A stretch of 64,000 nt of DNA from Oscillospiraceae bacterium. GTDB taxonomy: Bacteria; Bacillota; Clostridia; UBA1381. The stretch's first letter is position 1. The number at the start of each line of letters is the position of its first letter. Of the stretch, positions 20,168 through 29,886 are shown piece by piece. The stretch spans positions 28,300 to 92,299 of the forward strand of contig JAFLUB010000001.1 of NCBI GenBank assembly GCA_022509025.1, in the 5' to 3' direction. The position numbers and the translations under genes were made by a program. The notes under the pieces are model-generated. The model did not search any database and had not been told where the DNA came from. It saw only the letters and a program-made list of their open reading frames with translations.

Positions 20168-20941
20168 TTAATAGAACAGATTATTTGCGCGTTCAAATAC
20201 CTCCTGAGTAGACGCATAGCAGTCACGATTCATACGCTTTAAAGGAAGTGATGTGTCGCCTGTGAATATGTTTACACCATACTCTGTGCTAAAGGTAATT
20301 CCATACCCGGTCTGAGCTTTAACTTCTCTGTCAAGCTCCGTTGTATAATATCCGTACGGCCATGACAGGCTTGTGACATCTATACTTGTAATATTCTTAA
20401 GCGTTTCGCCGTTGTTTTTAATATCCAGAATTATTTCAAAAAATGAATTCGGAGTATTATATATATTTTCAAGCAACGCCCTGGGCGTATGGTGAATTGC
20501 GTTGGTATGGTTACCAATTTCGACAAGACCGCTGTGCGCCATTTCATGAACCTGATCAGCAATCAGATAACCGTAACGGTTTATATATGAGCCGACAATG
20601 TACATTGTAGCTTTCGCGTTATATTTTTGAAGTATCGGAAAAACTTCAGTGTAAAAGTTTGAATATCCGTCGTCAAAAGTGAGCAGAAGTATATTTCTTC
20701 CGTCTATTTCAGACATATCCGCCGCTGCAAGCTCGGACGCGGTCATTGTTATATACCCGTTACTTATAAAATATGCGATATCACTATCAAGCATATCAGG
20801 TGATATCGTGTATTCATCCACGCGCGATTCATCGCGTGTTACACGGTGATACATAAGCGCCGCTACATTTGCCGCCGCGTTTGCCGTCACTGTCGACATA
20901 GTTATTATAAAAATTACCATTAAGGCAATTATCTTCTTCAC
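20168..20941 (-). CDS. Secreted polysaccharide deacetylase (NodB domain, CE4)
   Basis: About 257 residues. GTG 20941 is preferred: GGAGG lies 8 bases upstream and the product starts with a clean signal peptide (VKKIIALMVIFIITMS...ANAAA). An ATG at 20947 is too close to the same site. NodB features: LLTFDDGYSNF (metal and catalytic aspartates) and IGNHTNAIHH (HxxxxH metal ligands). Removes acetyl groups from peptidoglycan, chitin or xylan-like polymers outside the cell; the substrate is unknown. No C-terminal anchor seen. Stands alone between a convergently read transporter end and the ASKHA gene. Confidence 0.85.
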   Translation of the reverse strand: MKKIIALMVIFIITMSTVTANAAANVAALMYHRVTRDESRVDEYTISPDMLDSDIAYFISNGYITMTASELAAADMSEIDGRNILLLTFDDGYSNFYTEVFPILQKYNAKATMYIVGSYINRYGYLIADQVHEMAHSGLVEIGNHTNAIHHTPRALLENIYNTPNSFFEIILDIKNNGETLKNITSIDVTSLSWPYGYYTTELDREVKAQTGYGITFSTEYGVNIFTGDTSLPLKRMNRDCYASTQEVFERANNLFY

Positions 20942-21165
20942 TTCCATTACCTCCATGAGATTGCTATATATGAGATTATTATAACCTGAATTTATAGGCT
21001 GCATAGCAGCCGGCGCCGCATCGTAGCGCATAAAGCAGGTTTCAATGTTCTCTCTGGTGTCAAAAGCTTTGCTTTTGGTAACGCCATGAGGTTATTATAG
21101 TATATAAACAGCTTTATGTCAAGATTTGCAGCAAACGGAGATACAAATTGAAATTTGCAACACAA

Positions 21166-21189
21166 AAGGGCTTCCCCGAGGAAGCCCTT
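21166..21189 (-). terminator. Terminator of the ABC transporter operon
   Basis: AAGGGCTTCC (21166-21175) and GGAAGCCCTT (21180-21189) form a 10-bp stem with a 4-base loop, followed on the minus strand by a short T run. Confidence 0.7.
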
Positions 21190-21205
21190 CATGTATAATA
21201 ATCAA

Positions 21206-22819
21206 TTATTTCTCAGCATCATAGAGTTTTTGCTTCTCGTCAAGTACCTGCTGGTAGCCTGCAGCAAGATAATCAGCGCAAGCAGCCTCGTACTTAGCGT
21301 CAAACTCTTCCGGCTTACAGTTAATAAGCTCTGTCTTATGAACACGCCAGTTATCAAGCAGCGTTGTTGCAGAAGCTGTGAGCGACTCAACAGGCTTTGA
21401 GAAGATATAGTCTGTATATCTGTATTCATCACCTACAAGGAAGTTCTGATACGACTTTTCTATGATAAACTCATAACCATCAGGAGCAAATGACTTAGCC
21501 TGAGCCTGAACGTTAAGGTTCACATCTCCAAGGTCTCTGCCCTCAATTACAAGGCACCACATATCCTTATTACCGTTATAATTAAGTCTGTCCTCGCCTT
21601 CATAGCCGTCTACAAGTACAGGGATTTCGCCGTCCATTGTATAAGTAACTCCCTCTATACCGTTCTGCATTTCAAACAGATTATTCTCAAGCCACTCGAA
21701 ATACATCATAACAGCCTCAGGATGAGCGCAGTTTGCATTAATACCCGAAACCATACCGAACGGATTTTCACGTCTTGACGGAGTCGGATGACCGAAATTC
21801 GGATCTATAGCGTATGCAGTAAAGATTGTTACATCTGCGTCCGGAACATTCTGCTTTAATGTATTGATTACATCAGGACTCTTTGCAAGATAGTCATCAT
21901 ACATACCCGCCTGACCTGATACGAATGCTTCTCTTGCCTTTGACTTATCTATGTCAAGATACCACTCAGGGCTGATAAGACCTTCGTTATAAAGCATATT
22001 ATCCCACTTGAGCTGCTCTTTAGTCGGCTCCCATGTGAGTGACGCAACAGTTATATCGCTGTAGAGAGCATTATCTTCATCTGACAGCGGATATGGTCTG
22101 AAGCGGTAGTTACCATAGTTAGCGTTTCCAAGATCAAATGTCTTAGGAATAGTGTTCTCGCCGCCAAGCTTAGCATCACGGAACTTCTTCAGTATTTCAA
22201 CAAGCTCATCTTCATTTGCCGGCTCGGAAAGGTTGAGCTTATCCATCCAGTCTTTTCTTACAAGCGTTACATAGTTATATGCATCCGGTCTTGTAGCCGC
22301 AAGGAACAGCTTATCGCCGTTTACATATGTGTAATCATTAAGTCCTCTTGTTCTCTCATAGAAGTGAGGAGCATATTTTTCTATCATAGCCTCATCAAGA
22401 GTCTGGAACGCGCCCTGGTCGGCAAATGATACGATTGTCGGATAGTCATAGTTAAATATGATATCAGGTTGATTTTCCTTCTTGCCTGCAAGAAGCTGGT
22501 TAAACACTGTAACCTCTTCCTTACGTGGAATTGAGATAAATGTAACCTTGATATTATGCTTGTCACCGAACTCTGTCTGAACATAATTTGTCCAGTAGTT
22601 GTTTGTCACGTCCGCCTGACCTGCATTTCCTCTGTCATATACCGGGATTTTGATTTCAATCTGTTCCGGATAAACGTAGTTTTCTATGTCTTGACGAGAC
22701 ATAATCTCGTTCTTATCCACGTTCGCTACGCCGCCTCCGCCGCAGGAAGTGAGCGCTCCCGACATTGTCACAGCAGTTGCCGCAACAAGAAACATACTTA
22801 GTATTCTTTTGAGTTTCAT
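21206..22819 (-). CDS. Extracellular solute-binding lipoprotein of an oligosaccharide ABC transporter
   Basis: 537 residues. A lipoprotein signal ends GALTSC, with lipidation expected at the Cys near residue 26, followed by a GGGG linker. The body resembles the large family 1 solute-binding proteins of the LplA/YtcQ type that pair with LplB/LplC permeases and bind pectin- or xylan-derived oligosaccharides. It is the promoter-distal gene of the cluster permease-permease-binding protein. AAAGGAATT precedes the ATG. The GH53 galactanase immediately upstream makes galacto-oligosaccharides a plausible ligand (inference). No ATPase is encoded here, so a shared MsmX-like ATPase elsewhere is expected. 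Confidence 0.88.
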   Translation of the reverse strand: MKLKRILSMFLVAATAVTMSGALTSCGGGGVANVDKNEIMSRQDIENYVYPEQIEIKIPVYDRGNAGQADVTNNYWTNYVQTEFGDKHNIKVTFISIPRKEEVTVFNQLLAGKKENQPDIIFNYDYPTIVSFADQGAFQTLDEAMIEKYAPHFYERTRGLNDYTYVNGDKLFLAATRPDAYNYVTLVRKDWMDKLNLSEPANEDELVEILKKFRDAKLGGENTIPKTFDLGNANYGNYRFRPYPLSDEDNALYSDITVASLTWEPTKEQLKWDNMLYNEGLISPEWYLDIDKSKAREAFVSGQAGMYDDYLAKSPDVINTLKQNVPDADVTIFTAYAIDPNFGHPTPSRRENPFGMVSGINANCAHPEAVMMYFEWLENNLFEMQNGIEGVTYTMDGEIPVLVDGYEGEDRLNYNGNKDMWCLVIEGRDLGDVNLNVQAQAKSFAPDGYEFIIEKSYQNFLVGDEYRYTDYIFSKPVESLTASATTLLDNWRVHKTELINCKPEEFDAKYEAACADYLAAGYQQVLDEKQKLYDAEK

Positions 22820-22848
22820 AGTTTTAATTCCTTTCTTTTATAAATTTT

Positions 22849-22872
22849 TATTAAAAATGCCTCCGTGCATTT
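22849..22872 (-). other. Intercistronic hairpin between permease and binding-protein genes
   Basis: AAATGC (22855-22860) pairs with GCATTT (22867-22872). A small hairpin in the 54-base gap before the binding-protein gene; such hairpins often stabilise the downstream message in this operon type. Too weak to be a full terminator. Confidence 0.4.
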
Positions 22873-22873
22873 A

Positions 22874-23755
22874 TTAACCCTTAACAGCGCCTATCATAAC
22901 GCCCGTTACAAAGTACTTCTGAACAAAAGGATATACCGCTATAATCGGAAGTGTCGCAAACATGATAGTCGCGGATTTTACAACCTCCGCGGCCTGTTGC
23001 TGACCTCCGCCGGCTTCTTGCGAAAGCGCGCCCGTTGAGCCTGACGCATTTACAAGATTATACAGCTTTAACTGAAGCGGCTTTAACCAGTCCGACTGTA
23101 TGAAATATAGAGCGTCTGTAAACGAGTTCCAGCGTCCCACCGCATAGAACAGCGCAAGCGTCGCAAGCACTGATTTTGACAGCGGCAGTACCACCTGAAA
23201 CAGTATTCTGAAATCATCACATCCGTCAAGCTCCGCCGCCTCAATAAGACTTTCGGGAATTGAGTTCTGCATAAACGTTCTTAAAATAATCATATTGTAC
23301 GCTGAGAATATCAGAGGAAGCACAAGCACCGCCGCCGTGTCCAGAATATTCAGACCGCTCATCAGCATATAATCGGGAATTGTACCCGCGCTGAAATACA
23401 TCGTCATAAGAAACATAGCAGAAAGTATATGTCTGCCTTTCAGTCTCGGTCTTGACAGGGCGTAAGCCGAGAAAATCGTCACCATCATTCCGAGCAGAGT
23501 AAATACTACCGTCAGAATAATAGTAAATATAAGCGAATGCATCATTGACGGATCACCTAATACCGTCTTATAAGCGTTCAGATTTATATGCTTCGGAATA
23601 AGAAAAACATTGTTCGCATATACATCCGCGTCACCGCTTATCGACATTGCCGCAACATGAATAAACGGAATAATACAAATCAGGGCAAGCAGTGTTATAA
23701 ACGCGTATATAAGCACATCGGCTATTATATCGCCTGTTGATTTTTTTATCTTCAT
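22874..23755 (-). CDS. Carbohydrate ABC transporter permease (LplC/YtcP-like)
   Basis: 293 residues from ATG 23755, where AAGGAGGG lies just upstream; the longer frame to 23815 overlaps the preceding gene. Six membrane segments. The EAA loop is seen as EAAELDGCDDFRILFQVVLPLSK, the ATPase-contact site. Partners with the upstream permease and the downstream binding lipoprotein. Ends in the family-typical YFVTGVMIGAVKG. Confidence 0.92.
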   Translation of the reverse strand: MKIKKSTGDIIADVLIYAFITLLALICIIPFIHVAAMSISGDADVYANNVFLIPKHINLNAYKTVLGDPSMMHSLIFTIILTVVFTLLGMMVTIFSAYALSRPRLKGRHILSAMFLMTMYFSAGTIPDYMLMSGLNILDTAAVLVLPLIFSAYNMIILRTFMQNSIPESLIEAAELDGCDDFRILFQVVLPLSKSVLATLALFYAVGRWNSFTDALYFIQSDWLKPLQLKLYNLVNASGSTGALSQEAGGGQQQAAEVVKSATIMFATLPIIAVYPFVQKYFVTGVMIGAVKG

Positions 23756-23768
23756 CGCTCTACCCTCC

Positions 23769-24707
23769 TTATACAATGCCGTCTTCGCCCATGAACTTCG
23801 CTGCCTTATCGGCAATCAGCACGAGCACAACGCCCACCAGTGACTGGAACAAGCCAACCGCCGTGGCAATATTATACTGACTGTTCTGCAAGCCGACACG
23901 GTACACATACGTTGCGATAACATCCGAAAATTGCGTAACCATCGGATTTGATAAGGTATATGGTCTTTCAAGGGAGCTGCCCATAATACGTCCGAGACTC
24001 ATAATGAGCATTACTATAATCGTTGATTTCAGACACGGAAGAGTAATATTCCATATCTGTCTCCATCTTCCCGCTCCGTCAACCGTAGCAGCTTCGTAAA
24101 GCTCAGCGTCTATGCCTGTAATTGCGGCAAGGTAAATGATAGTACCCCAACCCATGCTTTGCCATACGCCTATAAGCACGTACATTACTACCCAATGATA
24201 TTTTTCCGTGAGGAACGGAACAGCCTGACCGCCCATGCGAGTTATCAGTATATTTACATAACCTGAAAGCGGCGCGAACATCTGATATGCCAAGCCCGCA
24301 ATAATAACCCATGAGAGGAAATGCGGAAGATAGAGCACTGTCTGCGTTGTTCTCTTGAACCACTTGCATCGGATTTCATTCAAGAAAATCGCAAGTATAA
24401 TCGGTGCGGGGAAGCCCACAACAAGGTCAAGTATGTTCAGTAAAAGCGTATTCTTTAATGCTATGTAAAAATCTTTTGACCGGAACACCTGCTTGAATAC
24501 ATCAAGCCCTATAAATTCCGAACCTGCAAAGCCCTTTATCGGTTTATAGTCCAGAAACGCGATTGAAAGACCCGCTAGCGGCAGGAATTTGAAAATAATA
24601 ACCAGCGCAAACGGTATTACGAGCAATAAATATAACTGCCAGTCCCTTTTAAGGTAATACTTTACGCCCTTTCCTTTCTCCTTAGGAAGTGTTTTTTTCT
24701 TCTTCAT
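23769..24707 (-). CDS. Carbohydrate ABC transporter permease (LplB/YteP-like)
   Basis: 312 residues from ATG 24707; the frame extends to 24791 but that part lies over the promoter. Six membrane segments with the EAA motif YEAATVDGAGRWRQIWNITLP. First gene of a three-gene import operon (13 bases to the next). LplB/YteP relatives in Bacillus import aldouronate or rhamnogalacturonan fragments; here the substrate is inferred from the neighbouring GH53 enzyme. Confidence 0.92.
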   Translation of the reverse strand: MKKKKTLPKEKGKGVKYYLKRDWQLYLLLVIPFALVIIFKFLPLAGLSIAFLDYKPIKGFAGSEFIGLDVFKQVFRSKDFYIALKNTLLLNILDLVVGFPAPIILAIFLNEIRCKWFKRTTQTVLYLPHFLSWVIIAGLAYQMFAPLSGYVNILITRMGGQAVPFLTEKYHWVVMYVLIGVWQSMGWGTIIYLAAITGIDAELYEAATVDGAGRWRQIWNITLPCLKSTIIVMLIMSLGRIMGSSLERPYTLSNPMVTQFSDVIATYVYRVGLQNSQYNIATAVGLFQSLVGVVLVLIADKAAKFMGEDGIV

Positions 24708-24762
24708 TTTAAAAATCCGCCCCCTCTGTTTATTTGTTAGTTTTTGCCATACTATATTATTT

Positions 24763-24791
24763 ATATTATCATTTTTTATGCAACCTGTCAA
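24763..24791 (-). promoter_or_regulatory. Promoter of the ABC transporter operon
   Basis: Minus strand TTGACA, 17 bases, TAATAT. A full-consensus -35 box. No clear operator or catabolite-control (cre) site was seen next to it. Confidence 0.75.
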
Positions 24792-24816
24792 TACAATTTC
24801 TTTTATTGCACAAAAA

Positions 24817-24863
24817 AACCGACTTTTTATACAATGAAATAATCATTTGCATAAAAGTCGGTT
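24817..24863 (-). terminator. Terminator after the GH53 gene
   Basis: AACCGACTTTTTAT (24817-24830) pairs with ATAAAAGTCGGTT (24851-24863), with further AATGA/TCATT pairing in the loop; the minus strand continues with T7. It separates the galactanase from the transporter operon. Confidence 0.8.
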
Positions 24864-24869
24864 ATTCTA

Positions 24870-26507
24870 CTATTTAATTATCGGAGCCAATGTTTCGCCG
24901 TTCCAGAGGAATACTCTGTATGTTCCGTCAGGCTTGTTAAGCTCCAATGTGTCTTCACTGCCGGCAGTCACTTTCTTAGAGTCAATTTTCACACCTGTAA
25001 GCGCGCCGTTTGCATCATATGATGCAACGTAAAGATTTACCTTCTTATCCTCACTCAGACCGTTGTTCACAGTTGCAATTATCTTGTCTGTATCATCAGT
25101 ATATGTGCCTGTAAGCTCCGCTTTCTGAGGGTCATCCTCTCCGGGGTCGTCTTTGCCCGGATCGTCTTTGCCCGGATCGTCCTTTATTGTCGTTCTGAAC
25201 GCTTCCACCGCTAAAACTGCCTTACCGTCAAAATCAAACAACGTTGTGTTTTCAACCACGTTTCCGTCAGGCTTATCATCTGACTCTCTAAGCGCCCAGC
25301 CCGAAAGCGACTCATTTTCATTCTGCGGGTCTTCCACATGAATCATACACGGGTCCCAGTAAAGCACGCCAACACAGCGGTTATCATTAACTGTCTGAAG
25401 CTGCTCGAACAGGTCTTTCAGGAAGTCTCTCTGACCTTCCTGTGTAAACGGATATTTCTCATTATAGCCCGGAGCGTTCGCGGTGAGCTGTCCGTCATAA
25501 CCGTTTTTCTTCTTGGCTTTCCAGTTATAGCCTGTTTCCATGATAAGAATGTCCTTACCATATTTTTTTGAGATATTATTACAGAATGACACACACGTTT
25601 CAATAGGATTCTGAGACCACGCCGGATAGTATGACGCGCCTATCACATCAAACTTACCGCCTGCCTTCTGGTAATCATCTATGAACCATGTGAACACACT
25701 GTCTTTTGAACCGTTCGCAAGGTGAATTACTACCTCTGATTCAGGCGATACCTCTTTTACCGCGTCATAGCCACGGTTCAGAATAGCCGCAAGCGCAGAC
25801 CAATTCTTGTAGCATTTTATATCATTCGTCTCATCTTTATCACTATCATATACAAGTTCAAATCGTTTACTGTTCATATTCGCGTCAAAAGTGTTCGCAA
25901 ACGGGAAGAACATACCGCCGTTAATCTCATTGCCGAGAGATACATACTTCGGAACAGTACCCTGATTTTTAAGCTTCGTCATTATCTCCTTTGTATAATC
26001 ATAAACCAAATCTCCAAGCTTATCACGTATTTCGGTCATCTGCGCGTTTGACATTGATTTTAAAAATGCGGGATCCTTTACGTCGTAACCCAAGTCATCC
26101 TTTATAGCCTTTACCCATTCAGACGGGATAATCTGACGCTCTCCATTTGACCAGTAATCAGAATAGTTAAACGTAAACTGTATTTCCATTCCGGCTTCTT
26201 TCGCGCGTTTTGAAAGGTCTAAGCAGTCCTTCTCGTCCTGAAATCCTTCCGGTAGATAATATGTACCGTCACCCGTGCCTTTTCCTGGTGTATTGGAAAG
26301 ACGTATACGCGCCATATTCATACCGTTTTCGGCTAAAAACTCAAACGGGTCAACAGGATTGTCGTCAAAATCCTTATACACGCCGCCTAAATCCTCAATG
26401 TAGTTTACCTCTGTCATGTCGCCGCCGGCATAAAAGTCCGCAGCCTGCGCGTGCGCCGCTGTTGCTGTGATAACCGCAACAGCCGCTGCAATAATCATTT
26501 TCTTCAT
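24870..26507 (-). CDS. Secreted GH53 endo-beta-1,4-galactanase
   Basis: Cuts beta-1,4-galactan side chains of pectin (arabinogalactan I). 545 residues from ATG 26507 (GGAGAT upstream). Signal peptide MKKMIIAAAVAVITATAAHA. GH53 domain from about 25 to 400 with the acid/base Glu194 (SLGNEINGG) and nucleophile Glu324 (LIMETGYNW). A repetitive acidic linker (DDPGKDDPGKDDPGEDD) follows, then a C-terminal module of about 80 residues ending RVFLWNGETLAPIIK, which is shared with the giant protease of this window. Own promoter (TTGTAT, 17 bases, TATCAT at 26564-26592) and terminator. Together with the downstream transporter it forms a galactan-use locus. Confidence 0.93.
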   Translation of the reverse strand: MKKMIIAAAVAVITATAAHAQAADFYAGGDMTEVNYIEDLGGVYKDFDDNPVDPFEFLAENGMNMARIRLSNTPGKGTGDGTYYLPEGFQDEKDCLDLSKRAKEAGMEIQFTFNYSDYWSNGERQIIPSEWVKAIKDDLGYDVKDPAFLKSMSNAQMTEIRDKLGDLVYDYTKEIMTKLKNQGTVPKYVSLGNEINGGMFFPFANTFDANMNSKRFELVYDSDKDETNDIKCYKNWSALAAILNRGYDAVKEVSPESEVVIHLANGSKDSVFTWFIDDYQKAGGKFDVIGASYYPAWSQNPIETCVSFCNNISKKYGKDILIMETGYNWKAKKKNGYDGQLTANAPGYNEKYPFTQEGQRDFLKDLFEQLQTVNDNRCVGVLYWDPCMIHVEDPQNENESLSGWALRESDDKPDGNVVENTTLFDFDGKAVLAVEAFRTTIKDDPGKDDPGKDDPGEDDPQKAELTGTYTDDTDKIIATVNNGLSEDKKVNLYVASYDANGALTGVKIDSKKVTAGSEDTLELNKPDGTYRVFLWNGETLAPIIK

Positions 26508-26563
26508 AATTAATCTCCATTCCGCCGCCAAGCGGCATAAATTGTTATATTCATCATTCTTAT

Positions 26564-26592
26564 ATGATAACACATTTTCTGAGAATATACAA
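26564..26592 (-). promoter_or_regulatory. Promoter of the GH53 gene
   Basis: Minus strand TTGTAT, 17 bases, TATCAT. The roughly 50-base leader contains a GCCGC...GCGGC hairpin directly before the ribosome binding site GGAATGGAG. Confidence 0.6.
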
Positions 26593-26613
26593 TAGTCCGC
26601 GCACAAAATTATT

Positions 26614-28644
26614 TTACTCGGTAAAAATCATAACCACATCATTTTCTGCATCGTAATCCACCGTTATGCCCAGAACTCCGCTGTCCGCAAGACCGCGAAG
26701 GAGATAACAGTTATATCCGTTCACGAACACAGCGCCGTTATAATTAAACGGATTGCCGTCATATAACAGAGCTGACGTGCCGGCAGCTTTTTGTCCCGCT
26801 GTCTCGACAGGCGTAACCTCATTTTTCATTTCCGCGCCCGTAACTGTGTACGGCTTATCAGGAATAATATTCACTGTAAACGTGTCCGCGTCATACTCAA
26901 CATCAAACTCCTTATCCGTACCACTGAGAAGCATAGCAAGGTCGCGTATTCCGATATAGTTATAGCCGCTGGAATTATACGCGAACAGAGTTTTTGCTTC
27001 TCCGCCGTTTACGGATACGCGCTGCGCTGTCGGGAACAGTACGCCAAGATACGTGCCGTTCTCAAAATAGTCAAGCGCGGTTTCATAGTTAATACCGTAT
27101 TCCTTTTCAAAAATATCATCCGTAATTTCCAGAAGATAATCATATGCGCCTTCATCGAACGCGCTCACGAAGCCAAGCTTATGAGTCGCATCCGTATATG
27201 TATCGCCTCTTATAGAACACGCCTCAATATACTTCTCCACAGCCGCATCCGCGTCCTTCAGATACAGAGCGTAGAGCTGTGCCGCGTCAAACATAGCAAG
27301 TGAATATGTTATGTACACCATACGATGAATAAAGAAAAATCCACATACCTCGTACCAGTTATCACCAAAATAGTTCGCAAGGTATTCATCAAGCTCTTCA
27401 TCACTTAATTCCAGCACTTCCGGGTCGTAGAGTGACATCTCAAAAGCAGCAGATTGCGCGCTCGTGCTAAGCAGCATAAGACTGTTCACAATCGTACGGA
27501 ATTTCATAGCGTCCGCATTATCACCGTAAAACCTGTCATAAAACGAGGTCGCCAAAAGCTCCAGTGTCTGCGAGTCAAATTCAGTTATCGGGAAATAGTC
27601 ATTCTGACCGAAATACGCATCCTCACGGTTAAACTCATCATTTAAGAAGCACTGAAAATGTCCGAACTCGTGTATCATCGTAGTAAAAACACTTTCCTTA
27701 TCACCCGCAACCACTACATCAGAATCCCCATAAGTGGCAAGCGAATACGTCGTTCCGGCATAATAATTACCGCTGTCATCATACGAGAGCAGATTATTTC
27801 TTATAAGGTAATCATATGCCGTCTTAAGTAACGGTGCAATTTCACCAACAAACGAAAGCTCCTGAAGCGGTTTCTCAACCGCAACACTGCCGTCTATATC
27901 TGAAATACCAAAATGGGTCGCATAATTTTTAAATTTATTAATGTGGTAATAGTAATCATACACCTCATTGCAGTAATCCCAAAGCTGCTCTGATGTAGCG
28001 CCGTAATGAGTAAGCGTCTTATCTTCACTGTTTTCAGATTCTTCAGCTTCTTCCGGCTCTTCAATATATCCGCCTATCGTGTCCGCAATTATTTCCTTTA
28101 AAAGCCGCGCAAACTCTACTCCGTCCGCGCCATTATCCAGAAGCTCATAGTATCTGTCATAAAAATCCTTATATGATGAGTCTATTTCCTCGTCTATGCT
28201 CTCTATCATAGCCGTTCTTTCCTCACCCCAGCGCTCTTTAAACTTATCCGCGTAATCGCTTTCAAGAATTGATTTTATAGCAAGGTCAATCTTCTTTTCA
28301 TATTCCAGAGTATCGTCATAGTTTTTGTCAAGCTCTTCCTTTGAGTAAGATATATCGAAATCATAATTATACTTTTCTATTTCCGCCATATTCAGCTGAC
28401 GCGTATCAAACATCAACAGAGACAGGTCCACAAGCGTAAGGTAGTCCTCCACAATTTTGTCATAATTATTTTTCTTCGCTAAATCCGCCTTGAAAGTTTC
28501 AATTGCGCTGTCTATTTCCTCAGCGTTAACCGCAAGAGGTCTTTTATCAAGCGGTATATCCGACGGAGCGGCAAAAGCCGCCGCGGACGAAATAATTATT
28601 GATAATGATAATAAAATTGATATAACTCTTTTCATGTTAAACAC
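26614..28644 (-). CDS. Secreted M3-like (gluzincin) metallopeptidase with C-terminal stalk domain
   Basis: 676 residues; the start may be Met1 or Met4. Signal peptide ends AAAFAAP. A mostly helical, acidic chain carries the zinc motif HEFGH at His325-His329 and a downstream helix with a candidate third ligand (FDSQTLELLATSF), as in M3 oligopeptidases. The C-terminal 130 residues look like a stalk/copper-amine-oxidase N-like domain (IGIRDLAMLLSG, VNGYNCYLLRGLADSG). Probably digests peptides outside the cell. M3 enzymes are usually cytosolic, so the exported form is of note. It follows a PadR-type pair but is spaced only 6 bases from the membrane protein gene and may be co-transcribed. Confidence 0.72.
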   Translation of the reverse strand: MFNMKRVISILLSLSIIISSAAAFAAPSDIPLDKRPLAVNAEEIDSAIETFKADLAKKNNYDKIVEDYLTLVDLSLLMFDTRQLNMAEIEKYNYDFDISYSKEELDKNYDDTLEYEKKIDLAIKSILESDYADKFKERWGEERTAMIESIDEEIDSSYKDFYDRYYELLDNGADGVEFARLLKEIIADTIGGYIEEPEEAEESENSEDKTLTHYGATSEQLWDYCNEVYDYYYHINKFKNYATHFGISDIDGSVAVEKPLQELSFVGEIAPLLKTAYDYLIRNNLLSYDDSGNYYAGTTYSLATYGDSDVVVAGDKESVFTTMIHEFGHFQCFLNDEFNREDAYFGQNDYFPITEFDSQTLELLATSFYDRFYGDNADAMKFRTIVNSLMLLSTSAQSAAFEMSLYDPEVLELSDEELDEYLANYFGDNWYEVCGFFFIHRMVYITYSLAMFDAAQLYALYLKDADAAVEKYIEACSIRGDTYTDATHKLGFVSAFDEGAYDYLLEITDDIFEKEYGINYETALDYFENGTYLGVLFPTAQRVSVNGGEAKTLFAYNSSGYNYIGIRDLAMLLSGTDKEFDVEYDADTFTVNIIPDKPYTVTGAEMKNEVTPVETAGQKAAGTSALLYDGNPFNYNGAVFVNGYNCYLLRGLADSGVLGITVDYDAENDVVMIFTE

Positions 28645-28650
28645 TCCTTA

Positions 28651-29511
28651 TTAATAGTCATCGGGAAGTACACCTTTCTTTTTTTCACCGTACTTGTCCC
28701 GCCTGAGACCCATAATCCCTAAAAACACCATGCTAACTTTTCTTCCATCCGTATCTCTGGCATTTATGAGGACATCCGCGTTTTCCATAACCTTGCCATC
28801 GCTAATCCTGAACCATCCGGCAACAAGTGAAAACGGCGGTATTTTTTTACGGCTTTTCACCGCAACCATATAGAATATGAAGCAGAACCATATACAGAAA
28901 TACTCCACGCCGAACACCATCTCATTTTTGGGCAGAAGCGGCACATACACAGGCGCAATCGGTATTTTCACATCAGGAAAATATGCGTAATGCCACGGTG
29001 TGCTGAATGCGCCGGCGATAAGCAGCACCGCTATAACGGCAGCCCAGCCGGCAAAAAATCCCAGAGTTATCCAGCCAAAATCCCTTAACGTAATCCTTAG
29101 CTCACCGCGGCGCAGATACAGCACATTTATAACCGCAAACAATGCAAGGATTGCGAAAATGACCAGACTCCCGCGTCTTCCGAAATTGATTGTGTAGTTA
29201 TTTATCTTATATATAAGCGGATATCCCAAATAAATGAGTATAGTCACCAATGCCGACCATATCATAAGACCGTATCTTTTATTAAACGGCAGGCGGTAAT
29301 GCTTATTGAACATCTCGCCTATCTCACGCGCGTTACCCATTCGCGATGCCGCCATATTCATTGATGTGTCATGGTCATAGCCGAACGCCTCGTATTCCTC
29401 TGCCATTTCCTCGATATGTGACTTTATCTCGTCCCATAAATCCTTATGTACTGATTTATATTGAACCTCGTCGCACATTCTTTCCAGAAAATCATGTATG
29501 CTGAAGCCCAT
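28651..29511 (-). CDS. Membrane protein with N-terminal permease-prefix-like domain
   Basis: 286 residues. Residues 1-75 are a soluble helical domain (LWDEIKSHIEEMAEEYEAFG...ASRMGNAREIGEMFN) as found before permeases and in HAAS-type signalling proteins; then five or so membrane segments, and a basic cytosolic tail. Overlaps the PadR gene by 20 bases, so the two are translationally coupled. PadR plus permease-prefix protein pairs are common in Firmicutes and are thought to respond to envelope stress; that role is inference. Confidence 0.75.
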   Translation of the reverse strand: MGFSIHDFLERMCDEVQYKSVHKDLWDEIKSHIEEMAEEYEAFGYDHDTSMNMAASRMGNAREIGEMFNKHYRLPFNKRYGLMIWSALVTILIYLGYPLIYKINNYTINFGRRGSLVIFAILALFAVINVLYLRRGELRITLRDFGWITLGFFAGWAAVIAVLLIAGAFSTPWHYAYFPDVKIPIAPVYVPLLPKNEMVFGVEYFCIWFCFIFYMVAVKSRKKIPPFSLVAGWFRISDGKVMENADVLINARDTDGRKVSMVFLGIMGLRRDKYGEKKKGVLPDDY

Positions 29512-29845
29512 AGTCCTCGCCTCCGATAATAATGCTGTTCATTGCTTTCATGAACGCGCTCCATTCCTTTTGCTTATGCGTGAGCATTTCTCTCCCGGTG
29601 TCGGTTATCTTGTAGTACTTTCGCCGTCTCCCTTCCTCGGTGTCATACCAATATGACTCAACCGCCTCGTCCTTTTCAAGCGCGTGCAGAGTTGGATACA
29701 GCGTACCCTCTTTCATTTCAAATGCGTTTTTGGAACGCTTTTTCAGTTCCTGAGTAATCTGATAACCATACATATCCTGTTTTTCAAGCAGTGTCAGTAT
29801 CAATATTGACGTGCTGCCCTTCATCAGCTCTTTATTTATTTTCAC
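29492..29845 (-). CDS. PadR family transcriptional regulator
   Basis: 117 residues, GTG start at 29845 with GAGGTGG upstream. Winged helix-turn-helix signature LILTLLEKQDMYGYQITQEL...GTLYPTLHALEKD and a basic wing EEGRRRKYYKIT, followed by the short dimerisation helix of the PadR-s2 class. Autoregulation is likely: a perfect 8-bp inverted repeat overlaps its own promoter. Confidence 0.93.
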   Translation of the reverse strand: MKINKELMKGSTSILILTLLEKQDMYGYQITQELKKRSKNAFEMKEGTLYPTLHALEKDEAVESYWYDTEEGRRRKYYKITDTGREMLTHKQKEWSAFMKAMNSIIIGGEDYGLQHT

Positions 29846-29861
29846 AATACCACCTCATTCT

Positions 29862-29886
29862 ATATACATTGGATTTCTATGTATAT
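29862..29886. promoter_or_regulatory. PadR operator
   Basis: ATATACAT (29862-29869) and ATGTATAT (29879-29886) form a perfect inverted repeat with a 9-base gap. It overlaps the -10 box of the padR promoter and matches the ATGTATAT-type half sites used by PadR proteins. Confidence 0.7.
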